From Cymbomonas tetramitiformis (Eukaryota > Chlorophyta > Pyramimonadophyceae > Pyramimonadales > Pyramimonadaceae), in the NCBI GenBank assembly GCA_001247695.2, contig LGRX02035013.1, positions 1 to 64,000 on the forward strand: a DNA stretch of 64,000 nucleotides, read 5' to 3'. Made by a program: the position numbers and the translations under genes. Position 1 is the stretch's first letter; every line of letters begins with the position of its first letter. Shown in pieces: positions 44,189 to 62,045 of the stretch. The notes beneath the pieces were generated by a model. That model was not told where the DNA came from and did no database searches. It worked only from the letters and a program-made list of their open reading frames with translations.

Positions 44189-45334
44189 TTACATTTATGG
44201 CGGCGCAGGTTGGGGAAAAACAGGGATTCCTGTGACGAGAGAAACTAGCCGAACAGTCTGTGCTATATAGTGATGAAACACGATTCCCTTGGGAGCTTAG
44301 TTACAGAATAAAAAACATTTCCGTAACACGGGCTGTATTGAATCATCACCGGTAATGATATATATATCGATTCGTATCCGATTACTCTGAAACTTCGTAT
44401 ATGCATTCGTATGCCCGTGACATTTCCCACGAAATCCAAGAAAGTCCCCAATGTTCCTGAAATGAGTCAAATTTGCTCCGGGAAAAAATAAAACCTTATT
44501 GCATACCATTAACGGATTATTGTATTGCCTAGATAGTCGCTATGCAGGACAGGTTGCGGTACGGCATCTCTGCATATTATATACTACAGTGTGCGACGTG
44601 GGTTGGCGACTGTATGTCTGCACGGTGCGAGCTTCGATGTATAGATACTACATGTCGTGCATGCATCATATGTGAATCACATGATATTGTGCCGCGCTCC
44701 ACAAGTCTCGTAGGGCCCGTCGTGCCAGGTTAAGCATCGTGTTTGTCACGGTCTGGGTGGTCCTGGATGCCTCTGATATACGGTGGAATGTTAATACATT
44801 TGTATGTGACATGATGGTGTTTTTGGAGTGATATAATAATTATGAAAATATTAGCATGATAGCATGCCGAGAACGGACTTGGCGCATACCACTACAACGA
44901 CGCAATTTAAAAGCAATCAGCCGGATATTCTGACACCGGCACTGGCGTGGATTTGTGAGTTGGTAGTTAATAATACAAAATATCACGTGATTAAGTGGAT
45001 GGAAGTTTCTAGGGCTATAACGAGACCAAATATGCTACGTTAGCAGAGTAGCCATTAACTGCTAGCTACGATTACACTTTCCTGAATACTTTCTTCCTTT
45101 CCTGCAGGAACTCCATCTCACCTCGCTGCGCACACCCACAAACTTACTGTGTCAAGAGGTCTAAAAGCAACTGTAAGGCATATAGGAAATCTCAACGTTT
45201 ACCTCGGTAAAACTGGTCACGGTCAGTGTGCCTCGTACTTCGTTGCGCAATGCTAGGATACTTGCCACAAGGCATCAGATGGAAAGCAACAGCATGGGCC
45301 TACGCTGGTGCACGAGGGCGTCGGCGATTTGTGC
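44189..45334. other. AT-rich spacer, no gene seen
   Basis: Around 44450-44480, TGTTCCTGAAATGAGTCAAA with TTTGCTCCGGG resembles the palindromic repeat units at 30.9-31.6 kb. No ORF of note. The right end is the 3' flank of MCM5. Confidence 0.5.
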
Positions 45335-50999
<5,665 letters not shown>

Positions 51000-52163
51000 G
51001 ACTTCTAAATTCGAAAGTGATCTGAAAGCGTTTTTGAAAACTCCCAGCTGGTTTTTAATGCAGGGTTGCCTTGATTTTAAGGCAATGTTGCTAACCTGAC
51101 AGTCTGATATGAAAATCAAATTTGCATTGGCGGGAAGGCCATCCTACGAAGGTGTGCGTAACCGTACGATGGCGATGGTGTCTCTCGTATGTCTGCTGCT
51201 GCTGTCTGTGTCTCTCGTCTCAGCCGATCGGCATAGCATCGAGCATACTCGATACTGTACCGGGTAAGATGCTACCGATCACATCGACATACAAATCATA
51301 CTCGATACTGGTATGGTATGATACACATACTCGATACTCATCCTGGTGATGGTGATGGTGCTGGTGATGGTGTCATGTCATGTCATGTCATCTGTCATGT
51401 AAAATGTAATATAAATATTGAATATTGAATATTCATATTGATATTCGGATATTGATATTGAAATTTGAAAAACTTGAAATCGATCATGGCGGAAACGAGG
51501 GATCGCGCTTCGCGCAGGATGGCGATGGCGGGAAGAGTCAGGGGAAGAGTGACACAGTGCAGTGTGCCACGCGCTCACGCGTCACGCCTCAGGATCACGC
51601 TTTAATACATTTATTAAGAAGCAAGATCGACCACTCGATTTGGGATAGGTGACACGACGACGCGCACTACATGGTTACATTTAAGGGATCCAGTGACACT
51701 GACGACTGCACCCATCGTTCTGTGTCACACCGAACAGTTCAAGAACTCGTATTTCACGATTCAGTTATCCAAGCCCTCGCCTCGCCTCGGCCCACAGGTG
51801 TCGTGCGATGGCTCACACGACGGGTCATGGTCACTCGATTGGTTCGGAGCTCCCCACACCTATCTTGAGGTTTTGCGGCAAGAGGCTCTGTGGAAGAGGT
51901 TCGCTTACCTTTCTTCTGAAGTACTGCCCTCTCACTCTTAGCAGATATATTCGAACTATCGCATTGGCCAAGGTGTATTAGCTCGCCAAATCCCCTTCCG
52001 TCTGTCTGCAGCAGAGCTCGGGACGGAATCTTGTGCTTGAAAATCATATGAGATGGGCAGGCACCCCATGGACTCGGTTGCCGTATTTGTTGCGTAACAA
52101 AGATTTGATGTTCGATTGTATTCGGGACATAAAAAATCGTTAATTACGACAGCTTACAGCAGG
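51000..52163. promoter_or_regulatory. Divergent intergenic region between MCM5 and the PRA1-family gene
   Basis: MCM5 (minus) and the PRA1 gene (plus) are transcribed away from each other, so both promoters should lie here. The interval holds simple repeats: GATGGTGATGGTG and CATGTCATGT near 51345-51400, then ATTGAATATT/GATATTG motifs near 51415-51470. No TATA box or shared motif stands out. Confidence 0.45.
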
Positions 52164-54159
52164 ATGAGTGGATCGGCGAGGTTTTCACAGAATCCCTTCT
52201 CCCTCTCCGTTCCAGAGAGGGAACTTAGAGCTTGGGCAGAAGAGAGTGATGAAGTACAAATACCACAAAGTAGAGCGGCCCGTGGCCGTAGAGGTTCTGT
52301 GGCCTCGCGTTCCCTCTCGCTGCTTACGGTAGAGGACTTAATGCAACCTCCGAAGCCCTGGAAGGAGTTCTTTTCGCTCGAGCGGATGCAAGAAGCCTAT
52401 GGTCGCCCTAGTACATATGCGGACGTTTCATCGAGAATCACAGAAAATATTTATACGTACATGGGGAACTATCTTAGAATGAGTCTTGTCTGCGTTCTGT
52501 GCGTGTTGTAAGTCCCCGTCCATCGTTTCCTCTCCCCTTGACAGTTGGAAACTTGTCAAAAACACAGGCGCGGCATTTTCTTGATGTGACCGCAATATTT
52601 GGCCGTGGCGCGTTGTAGTTTGAATGTGCCTCGAAGCAAGCCCTCACGGTGAAAAGTGGCTGGTCGTATCGTTTAGGTCTGGGTACATTTGCCACTTCGT
52701 ACCATAGCAATTAGGTTAGGTTTTAATCTCCAGATTCGTGTGAAGAGTGAAAAAATATTCCTGTAAGTTCTAGAGTTTGGTCTAAGAGGCTGCCAGCCAC
52801 ATATACAACAGATCATTCTTTTTGGTATTACTGCTTTGTCAACAAAGCCAGCTCACCTAAGAACCCCTCCCTTGCCTTCCTTGATTATCACCTAACCTCC
52901 ATGGTGATAGTGCTGTATTGTAATACCTCGTAGCAATCATCCCTTTCTGGCACTAGTGGTCTTGTCTGCATGCAACACGTTTGCAACTTTGAAGACGGAA
53001 GCCCAACGCCTTCACCTTTACGTGACATTTAGAACCCAAGTGAGCACGTGTCGCGTAGCCTGCCTCGTGAACGGATTGCAGATCACTTTGCATACGCTGA
53101 GTGCGTATGGCTGTTTGCAGATACAAGCGACCCAGTGCTCTTGTTGGAGTTGTGTTGACCGCAAAAGCTTGGGATTGGCTAAGAATAAATAGCGCCGGTG
53201 TTGACCAACAAAGCTACAGCTACAAGATCAAGTATACTGCAATCTACATATGTAAGACCTGCGTTTTGTTGATTTGCCGACGTTGTTTGGTTGAATCTTG
53301 CCCTTTAATCACGACCGTAAGCTGAAGAGCGCAATAGCACCCACCCTTCCGCTTACCTGCTCACCCACGCACCCTCACACAGGCACGCACGCGCGCGTGC
53401 ACACAGACACGCATTTACCACACCTCGCAAACACGCACACGCACACAAGAAATAGGTGTTCCGAAGTGTGCGCTGCAGCGTTTGATCAGAAGATACGCAA
53501 GCGGGAACATCGTACTTCCCGAAAGGATCTCTGAGGCTATCTGACGTTTAGGGTATTGCGTATTTGGAAGTCGTCACGAAGCTAAGCACGCGCGCGCACA
53601 CAGGAGACAGCTTGTCTACAACCCGCTCGTTTGTTGCCCTTATTCTCTCCATAGTGTCGTAGGGCATCGTGGCATAGTACCATAGTGTCGGCTAGGTCTG
53701 TCTTTGATCACGCCCGTCGATACGGATGGTGAAGCCTCGAGCATCGTTTTGATATGGACAACCGATTGGCAAGTCTGATCCGCGATCACGATGTGCAAAC
53801 AGTTACATGGGCAGTGATCGTTTTCTCGTCGGTAACTGGTGCGATGCTGTTGGCAGCATTAATATCTGCCCTGGGTGAGACACAACACTATCTCGTTTTT
53901 ACAGAGTCTTAGGGTCGTGTTTTTCTTTGTTGTTTGGTTGTCTCTCAGTTTGATGTCCTACTGCATCGTTGTGTTATGCAACCTTAAGTCTGTTTGCGAC
54001 TGTCAAGATATCGGCTGCTCCGAGTGTTTGACGGCAGGAAGTTGGGATGTTGTGGGTCAAGCTGTTCAGTTGTTTGTTTCCACGGTACTTTCCGTATCCC
54101 TTCATCACGGTCTAATATTAGAAGACGGTAGGCAAGCACCCGCCGATTTGAGCATCTGA
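52164..54159 (+). CDS. PRA1-family (prenylated Rab acceptor) membrane protein
   Basis: PRA1 proteins are four-helix membrane proteins of the ER/Golgi that act in Rab-dependent vesicle traffic. Exon 1 (52164-52507) starts with ATG, encodes a Ser/Arg-rich cytosolic N-terminus, then KPWKEFF and YADVSSRITENIYTYMGNYL, the family hallmark before the first hydrophobic pair. It ends before GTAAGT. Exon 2 begins at 53121 after TTTGCAG with YKRPSALVGVVL; its 3' end is unclear. A later exon (about 53725-53874) encodes RLASLIRDHDVQTVTWAVIV and a membrane segment. The last (54038-54159) encodes LFVSTVLSVSLHHGLI and the stop. The final join is in phase (G/GA). The TTG-initiated extension upstream of 52164 is not credible. 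Confidence 0.8.
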
Positions 54160-55890
54160 TTCCTTTGCCAGCTCGCGCAAAGTTTCCCAGTCAACAGACT
54201 GCCAACGTTACACATATCTCCCCGAAATGGGACGACACATGCCTCCCGGAGGTGTGACTCAACTGTGCTTCTGGTATGGCCCCACTGCTTCTGACAGCGG
54301 GTAAGTGCAATATTTGAGGTGTTTGCGATGGGCATTCAGTGTATCCGCAGTGCTGAATTTAGTTCTTTAGAAAATGAATACATGCGAGCTCTCTTTGAGG
54401 AAATATAATATAGATTATAGCATGGCACAGCTGAATTCTTAAAAGTGCGCTGACGTGATAGGTGTTCCTTACAAAGAAGTGTTTGTTGCTCCTTGCCTGA
54501 AATTACAAATTATCCATCGATCAAATGTAGCAATGAAAGACTGCACTGCACAGCACAAGCTTTATGGTTACCAAATTGTAGAGAATAATGGTGGTTATGT
54601 TTTTCATATTTTCTTGCAAGAGGGCAGATGTTGATTCTTATTAATTTGAGCACGCAGAAGATATTGTGTGTGAATATTCCTGCGAATAAATTGGTGTGCA
54701 TTCGTGCAAGATACAGAATGATACATGGGCCAAGCAACGAGAGAACATTATAGACGTGAATGTGTAATTTCTATGGTGACTGCTCTCACGATATTGACGA
54801 GCAACCAACGAAGGCATCGGGGCTTCCCATAAGTCGTGGTCTGGGATGCTTATAACCTTGAGCACCATGGGTTACCGTATAACCTAATTTGAACTCCAAG
54901 GTTATAACATTGAGATTATGTTGCCGCTCCGGCATGTTCATATATCACGCCCATCATTAGGTAATAGGCTAATAACCTCAAATTAGCCTCCTGGGTTATA
55001 ACCGTTTACGTTGGTAAAACCTCGTTTTCAGGTTTCGTAAAAACAACGGTGCTACCAGCGATTCTGTGAGTGCGCTACGAAGTACGCACAAGCAAGCAAA
55101 GGTCTAAACTCGTAGACTATATATATATATATAAGTATCAAAATACCAAAATGTACACTGCTGTTTTCGCGGTCTGAGTAAAAGGTAAAAGTCCCCTTCC
55201 CTGTTACGAAGGCAAAACAATAATGAGCGCCCGACCCACGTGTGACTCAGCGCCGCCCTATATGCTACCTCTAGACTGACTCTGTAGCGCCCCCTAACCG
55301 TCCTTGGTCACCAACTTCAAAGAACAGTTTCTGTCGTCAACTTGGTCACCACCTGCGCAATTCCATAGATTTCGCGGAAATTCACCTATAGTTTTCTACT
55401 TATATTTCTCATTTCCACCTAAATTTCGCGCAGTTTTTTCGAGAATTTCTCACGAAATCTCAGATTTTGCAAACATACAAAGAACAATAAACACTCGGTA
55501 TTAAGAAAATCGGTAATAAGAAAGCAGCCAACGTGTTTATTTATTATTTAGTTATTTAGTTATTTAGTTGTTTATTTATTGGGGAGGGGGAGGGTCTTCA
55601 GTTTAAGAGATTCGGTGATTGCTCGACTAAGAAATTTCCGAAAATACGAAATAGGGCGCGGCGCCACGCGATTTGGGGGGATTATGGCATTTTTAAGGGT
55701 TTTAAATTCAAGAAAGTGACTGGCTGACCCAAAGAGAGCGACTGTACACACACAAGCAAACGAGGTACTACCGTAATTTATTAGCTTTTATTATTTCAAA
55801 TTATTTGCAACCTCTTAGTATACCTCAGCATCAAAGCTGACTGCAAGTAATCTGCTAGGCAGTTACTGTGTTCCTCACAAAACATGTTCG
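54160..55890. other. AT-rich spacer, no gene seen
   Basis: Contains a TA microsatellite (55121-55134), a TTATTTAGTTATTTAG run (55530-55580) and TATAACCT motifs around 54840-55010 in both orientations. No convincing ORF. Confidence 0.5.
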
Positions 55891-55892
55891 CA

Positions 55893-57473
55893 AGGAGCGA
55901 AAAAACACGTTCACACTTAACGCAGGCTCCTCTACGGACTCTTCGGCTGACCGAGATGGACGTCGGGCTCTCATCGACATCATCAAGGGGAGCGTGCCGG
56001 CAGCCCTACGCGAGAGCCACCAGCAGGAGCACGCGGCTCTTCGTTATCCCGCAGGCGTTGACCCGCAGCCGATCTTGGCTCGTGAGCAACGTCTGGTGCG
56101 GGATAACCGTGTTCCTGACTGGCGGCCCACCGACGAGACCCGCAAGCTCTCGCTGTACAACCGCCTCGACCCAATCTTCTACGCGGCGGTGAAGGTGCGT
56201 TATCCGCTTGCGGGTGACCTCGGCGGGGTCACTCTCCGCTCGCTTCAGGCTCTCGTCGTGGCCATCTTCCAGGCATGGGCACAGTCGGTCGGACGATGGG
56301 GCGGCAGCACGCGATAAGCAGGTGCTGGGGACGGACGGTAAGCCCTCCGCTCTCGGGTCACGTCGTCGGAGTACACGGTGCTCCTCGAGGAGATTGCGGC
56401 CTTGAAGGCCTTGGTGCGTGGTGGCCGTGCGGGCGGGGGACAGCAGCCGCAGCCGCAGCATCGAGGGAAGCAGCATCCGAGGGGGTTTCGCATGGGTGCA
56501 GGCAACCCCCCCGCGGTCGGCTTCGACCGCGACAGCATGAAGGCACAGCCGCTGTGCCACCGCTGCCGCAAGGCCGGTAAAGGTGAGGTGTATCACCCGT
56601 ACCGCGACTGCCCGCTTGGCGGTCGCCAACACTCGCCAGCCACGGCCGCGGCTTTCTGCATTCCCATTGAGCAGGAGGACGCGGAGGGCCTGCACGCACT
56701 GGCGCTCGTGCAGGTCTTCCAAGACGCGGCAGACATTGGACCGGAGGCATTCTCGCATGCAGCATTGGCGTATGGCCCGCCCGCGGTGCTCTCCACGGAC
56801 GGCGTCGGTGGGATCGACGTGGCGGCCTACGGTTTCTCCGTGCCGTCTCCGCCTTCTGGCGGGACCGACGACGAGGACATCTTGCGGCGGCTTGATGCCC
56901 TCACCTCTGAGGTTCAGGCCGCCCAAGACAAGGTACATTTTACCCACGCATCTTTCATCCCTGGAAGCGGAGCGGAGGGGCATGCATCGGCTCTGGTGTG
57001 TGGCCCTGTCGCTGCGGTGGGGATCACACCGGATGGGCAGGTTCCGGCAGGTGGTGCGGCGGCATCGGCGTCCGCCGTGCCGGCCCCTCGGCTATGCCTG
57101 TTTCGCAGGTGGAGGATGTGGAGCCCGCGCCAACTCAATCGGCGCGGGTGACCACCACGGAGACGACATGCGGCGAGTTCGGAGGCTTCGTGCAGGCCCC
57201 CTGACCTCTTTCAGGATGCTCAGGCAGATTTAAATTTCGACATGGCCTTCTTTTACGGTATGGCTCTACATGAGAGAGGTCCGTTCGGGAATTCTCCCTT
57301 CGGATCGGACTTCAGTGAGGCCACCGCTGACTACTTTGGTGCCGTCGATTGACTTCCTGTTCACTCTGGATGCACACCGACATGGTGGTGTGCGGAACTC
57401 CGGTGACTTCAACATTTTTTCTGGTTTACGGTTTTACTTTGACACCTTTGAAATCTTCAATTTGACTTGCTGA
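55893..57473 (+). mobile_element. Degenerate Gag/copia-like retroelement relic
   Basis: GC-rich coding traces in AT-rich surroundings. The frame at 55868-56317 encodes a helical Gag-like segment (PDWRPTDETRKLSLYNRLDP). After a stop and a frame change, 56378-57151 encodes a basic region with CHRCRKAGKGEVYHPYRDC, a long-spaced zinc knuckle (C-x2-C-x9-H-x4-C), then an acidic linker. A third frame (about 57190-57352) encodes DLFQDAQADLNFDMAFFYGM, and the frame ending at 57473 has FLFTLDAHRHGGVRN, which resembles a decayed copia-type protease start (F-x-L-D-S/T-G-A). No RT is seen. Multiple frame changes mean it is dead. Confidence 0.65.
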
Positions 57474-60400
57474 TACAGAGCCTTTCAGTAGTTTAGCGAG
57501 ACCTTCATTGCTCGTGTGTTTCTGCTCTTGTGCTAGCTAGAGGGTTCTGATTTGTCAGGGTTATTACCAAGGCTCTATATCGATATTTCCGATAACCGAT
57601 ACTATCGATATATCGTATTTATCGCCGATTATCGGATTGCAATATCAAACTATCGATTGTGCAGGTTTTGATGTTCCATATTTTATTTATAACAAATTAC
57701 ATATAAATGCCCAAATAATCGATTATTTATCGATTGTGCCGATTATCGATACCATTTTTCGGATATCGGATAGTATCGATACCAAAAAACCAAACCGATA
57801 TAGAGCCCTGGTTATTACCGATGACACATGTGTCATACATGTCATACATGCCATACGTGTCATACCTGTCAGACATGCCATACCATGTCATGTCATATCG
57901 AGTCATGTCATATATTATAATGACAGACAGTCGTCAGTACGGTCGACTATGACTGTACATGTCATCGAGATGATAAGTCACATCATCTGTCATTTATTCA
58001 AGGAAAGACTTGAATCACACCTGTCATCGAGAGGCCGTAAGTCGGACTCGAGGATGGCGAAGCGAGATACTATCTTGAAGTACCGAACGGTTCGGAGAAG
58101 AAATCATCTTCGCTTCTAGCATGTGCGGAACAAGCATGCGGGTATCATATGGCGAACGCATCATTCGTTCTGCCGATACCAGTCGTTCAACCAATGCCTC
58201 GGGTTCACAACCCAATAGCGGTACCATCTGTGAGATGGGAGGCATTCGGTATAGATGAGCTAGCGTTGTGCTAGAGCAGTATCTTCGGACGAAGTCTGCA
58301 CTCATCACCCGCTCATAAGCTGTGCGTGTGTTTACTGTTCAATAAACACTTGCACTATCTATTATATCATATATTTCTGAAGGCTCGCGATAGCAGCCTT
58401 ATCATTGGTATTCTAATCGTTAAGGCGAGAAACGAGAACTCAAGTGTGAGTGCAGCGCGTAGATATCAATAATTTTGTGTTTACAGGTTGCGGAGCGCAA
58501 AGCATATCTGGCGACGCAATCGAATAAGCACGAATATTTGATATACTGCATATATCTGACCGCTGCAAAAGCGAATAGAGAGTGTGAAAACAAACACACA
58601 GTGAAGCACTACAAGTCGGGTGCTACGCTCACATATGTCAACCGTGAAACTGTGAAGCTATACACAAGATAATACCATGTGTTATAGCTTCCGCCGAAAG
58701 AATGTGATGACAGCCCCTAAGGTGTCAGGTGTGGAAATGACAGATGCTATGAACTGTCTGACTACCGAAGTCGATATCGGAGATGGCGCTGATGACAGTG
58801 AAGAAGTCATAGTAGTCGAGCCATATCGGTGATGACACAGATGACGATGACACTGTCGGCGTGCCAAATCCAGCAGAGAGCGCGAGGATAATCGTCGCAT
58901 TCGCAGAATCGTACACAACAGCTGAGCGTCGTATACACTGTGCGAAAAGGTGTCGGCATGCGGCATACAAATGCTCTGCGATCACATATGCGCGCAGAAG
59001 CGATTCGCAGCTGTAAGAAATGTATGTACGGCGATCATATATAATAAATGGCCAAAAAAGGTGCAAAATGGGTGAAAATCGTTGGCGATAAATTTCAAAA
59101 TTGAAATTTCGACCCCATTTTATTTCAAATTATGATTTTATACCTATTAAGGTATCAGAAAAACATAATGACCATGGTCATATCTCGTGTAACACCCTAG
59201 ATATTAGGTGTGTAATATATAGGGGTGTACATATTGGCTGTAACAAAATGCGTAAAAACTCTCCACGCATGATTTCAAAATGAAAAATCAGGTTGATTTT
59301 TTTTGCTGATCTGATTATTCAGCTATCAATAAATATTCCCTGATTTATGCAGCACTTGTAACACCATGTAACACCCTTAAAATCACGTGTGTGTGTGTGT
59401 CAGGGGTGTAACGTACCTCTAAAAAACCACGTGACACACAGTGAAAAATTAAATGCAGTTTTGCTTAAATATCTTTGCAAAATGTTTGTACTGCTTTAAT
59501 TTAACCTATTTTAGGGTTACTTATTGCAAGTAACACCCTAACATCACTGTGGGGGATAAGGGTCACTGTAACGTAACATACCCTAAATGCCACCTAAATA
59601 ATAGGAAACACTTCGTGTTTGGCATATTTGTCATGCTGAAATCGCGGCACGGACATGACAGTATTTCGGGCAACAACCCAAGAACTGTTGGGCAACAACC
59701 CAAGAACTGTTGGGCAACAACCCAAGAACTGTTGGGCAACAACCCTAAAACTGTAATCAGCTGCTTCCTATAAGGACTGCATGCTATATCATAAGGTATA
59801 TAGGCAACTGACCTGCCTATGTGTTCACACTTCCTCAAGGAGGGAAGAAGGTGGATAGGATCACACACATATCCATTTTATATTCCGATCTGGTGATTTC
59901 TGATGGATTGCTTTTGATAAAATCACCGCATCCACAAGTAACGTTGAAATCTGTACAACGTTAAACCCACCATCACTAATAAAGTGTAAACTCGGATGGG
60001 AAACTACATCCCAATGACTATAAGTTAACTATTGCTCAGCATCTACATCCTCGAGTAAGTTCGGAATGCTGAACTATATACATAACATATACCTGATACC
60101 ATGCTTAATTGCATATCCTGGATCAGAAGATGATAGTTATATAATGTATATATATATCCCACCTGATACACTTTGGCACTATAGCCGTACATAAGAGTGG
60201 GAAGGACAAGTGCATCGCTGTAAGACTGGTTGATATAGTCCCAGTGCTGAAGGCAGAATGTGGCACCCGAATAACAGCTGATAACTGTTGGGAGACCACC
60301 ATGCAAGACCTTCTTAGCGTAACTCCTTTGTCCTAAGATGCAAGTGAATTGTTCATAATATGTTGACATCACATAAAAGCATTCTGATAAAAACCCTATA

Positions 60401-61088
60401 TATCCATGTGAGTTGTCATTACTGCAAATGACATGGGTTTTGAATCGTCGAAATGAGTATAACTCCGATGAATTCATTAGTACAGAATAGCTGTTGAGAT
60501 TATTCCTCCGGCTGGATTGCAATCATTCACAATCCCTGTACATTCCGGTGACATATTTTGCACTGGACTGATCATCACATATGGTATAACCTGTGATATA
60601 TAAATCATCAGAAAAAGCATTGCAATCAGTACAATGTTGTCTAAACTCACAAAGATGAGTAATAGATATTCTCAGATGTAATAAATAGAGGCACAATGTG
60701 ACCTACGCTAAAATCGCGTATGCTCGGGCACTGTATTGTGACCTGCGCTGAGATCGCGTATGCATGGACACAATATGACTCGTGCCAATGACGTGGACAC
60801 AATTCATACAACCTCCGGTACAAGCGGACAAGGTTGACTGCCACGACATCACATCTGAAATCAATAAATCACTCAGAGAGAAGGTGTGACATCAGTACAA
60901 CACCATTATACATATAGTCATGAGGATTTTAAAGAAGACACAGTCTCTCCGATATTGACAAACATGGTACATATATTACCATGCTCTCTAATCACATATC
61001 TGATATCCCACAGCATAAGATGTTGGTAATAGCAAACCACTTCGCCGCTGGAGGATAGTGTTGTATATATACAGCACATGCTTGGGCA
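57474..61088. other. AT-rich spacer with simple repeats, no firm gene
   Basis: Contains TATCGATA/CCGATA palindromic motifs (57570-57790), CATGTCATA-type repeats (57825-57915), and a tract with repeated GTAACACCCT (59190-59540). A minus-strand frame of 159 codons (60043-60522) is rich in Tyr, Ser and Cys and not recognised. A 61-codon frame after a TTTACAG acceptor-like site (58486-58672) could be an exon. Nothing else is supported. Confidence 0.4.
59665..59755. repeat. 22-bp tandem repeat, four copies
   Basis: GGGCAACAACCCAAGAACTGTT is repeated four times, the last copy diverging. Each junction contains the inverted pair GTTGGGCAACAACCC. Confidence 0.9.
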
Positions 61089-61790
61089 CTATATTACATT
61101 TGAAATATGACAAATCAAATCGTAATCGCTAGCAGTGCAGTGCTTACCTCGAATGCATAAGCAAAGATTCCTCTTGCATTGAATGACAAGATCCTCGATC
61201 TCTTTCAATGGATTGCTCGTAGACTTCCTGGAAGTCGCAAGCTGCTTCGCTTGTTTCCGTGCGCTCAATTCGTTAATGGATTTAGGCTCGACAAAGCATG
61301 GTGAGCCCTCGGGCAGGCTGCTCTTAAATACCTTCACCCCACCTTCCTTTGGAAGCCAGACTGGATCGAATGAATAACGTTTCGCCTGCACTAACACGTC
61401 GCCTGTGGGGCCAGAAAAAATCTTGAAAGCATGTTGGAAGCTGACATCGCGCACTTCGTTATAGCATCCATGCATCCAGTCCTTGACATCGTGCACCTCA
61501 TCGATCAGTTGACATTCCGGAACTACTCCATCCTTAAAGCAGTTCCTAGCCACCTCCATCAAATGCTCGATGTCCCAAACGTTCAGCCTCCTCAAAGCCA
61601 CAGAACCTTGAAAACATCTGATCGATATTTTCGTGTGTATGTCCCACGATCAGATAGTTGATCTTCACCTTGCGGAATACCTCACGTTTGACCAGCATGG
61701 CACGATAAGCAATCAAGAAGTGGCTCTTATTGCTGCTTACATTGTCCAATTGTAGATACAATACCGGGTGAGAATCTCGCCTGGACTCCG
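61089..61790 (-). pseudogene. Frameshifted relic of a DUF7869-like mobile-element protein
   Basis: The minus-strand frame 61761-61546 reads LYLQLDNVSSNKSHF, then VGHTHENIDQMFSRF. QLDN followed about 35 residues later by GHTHxxIDQMFSRF is, as I recall it, the signature of DUF7869-type proteins, which are often linked to mobile elements. The matching continuation (VALRRLNVWDIEHLMEVARN, then LIDEVHDVKDWM) lies in another frame (61601-61089). A one-base indel near 61600 has therefore broken the gene. A GTAAGC donor-like site lies near 61149, so the last codons may be intronic. The N-terminal part is absent upstream of 61790. Confidence 0.6.
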
Positions 61791-61794
61791 CGCC

Positions 61795-61960
61795 CTAACC
61801 AGGGGGGTGTGGGGGCAGCGGGGAGGTCAGAAGACACGCACCAAAGCATTGCTGGCGAACTCATGGCACACTCAATGCATCCAACTCCCTCCTCAACAAG
61901 CAACGGGGAGGTGGGGGCAGCGGGGAGGACAGGTGGCTCCGGCTTGACAGGTGGCCCACG
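61795..61960. repeat. GC-rich direct repeat, two copies
   Basis: GTGGGGGCAGCGGGGAGG occurs at about 61809 and 61911, each followed by a short similar tail (TCAG / ACAG). It separates the DUF7869-like relic from the Gag-type ORF. Confidence 0.7.
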
Positions 61961-62045
61961 CCACATAAGCATAGCATGTTCTGGGCATTCGCTGACCTCA
62001 CCGATTACCGATACCGTTACGGAACCTAAGGTGATCGGTGACTCT

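Noticed and set aside
44700..44770. 5S rRNA-like segment (TTAAGCATCGTGTTTG followed by GGTCTGGGTGGTCCTGGATG)
   Set aside because: Similarity to 5S internal promoter boxes is partial, the 5' and 3' halves do not pair as helix I, and length and spacing do not fit.
58190..58240. tRNA B-box-like GGGTTCACAACCC
   Set aside because: No A box at the right distance and no cloverleaf can be drawn.
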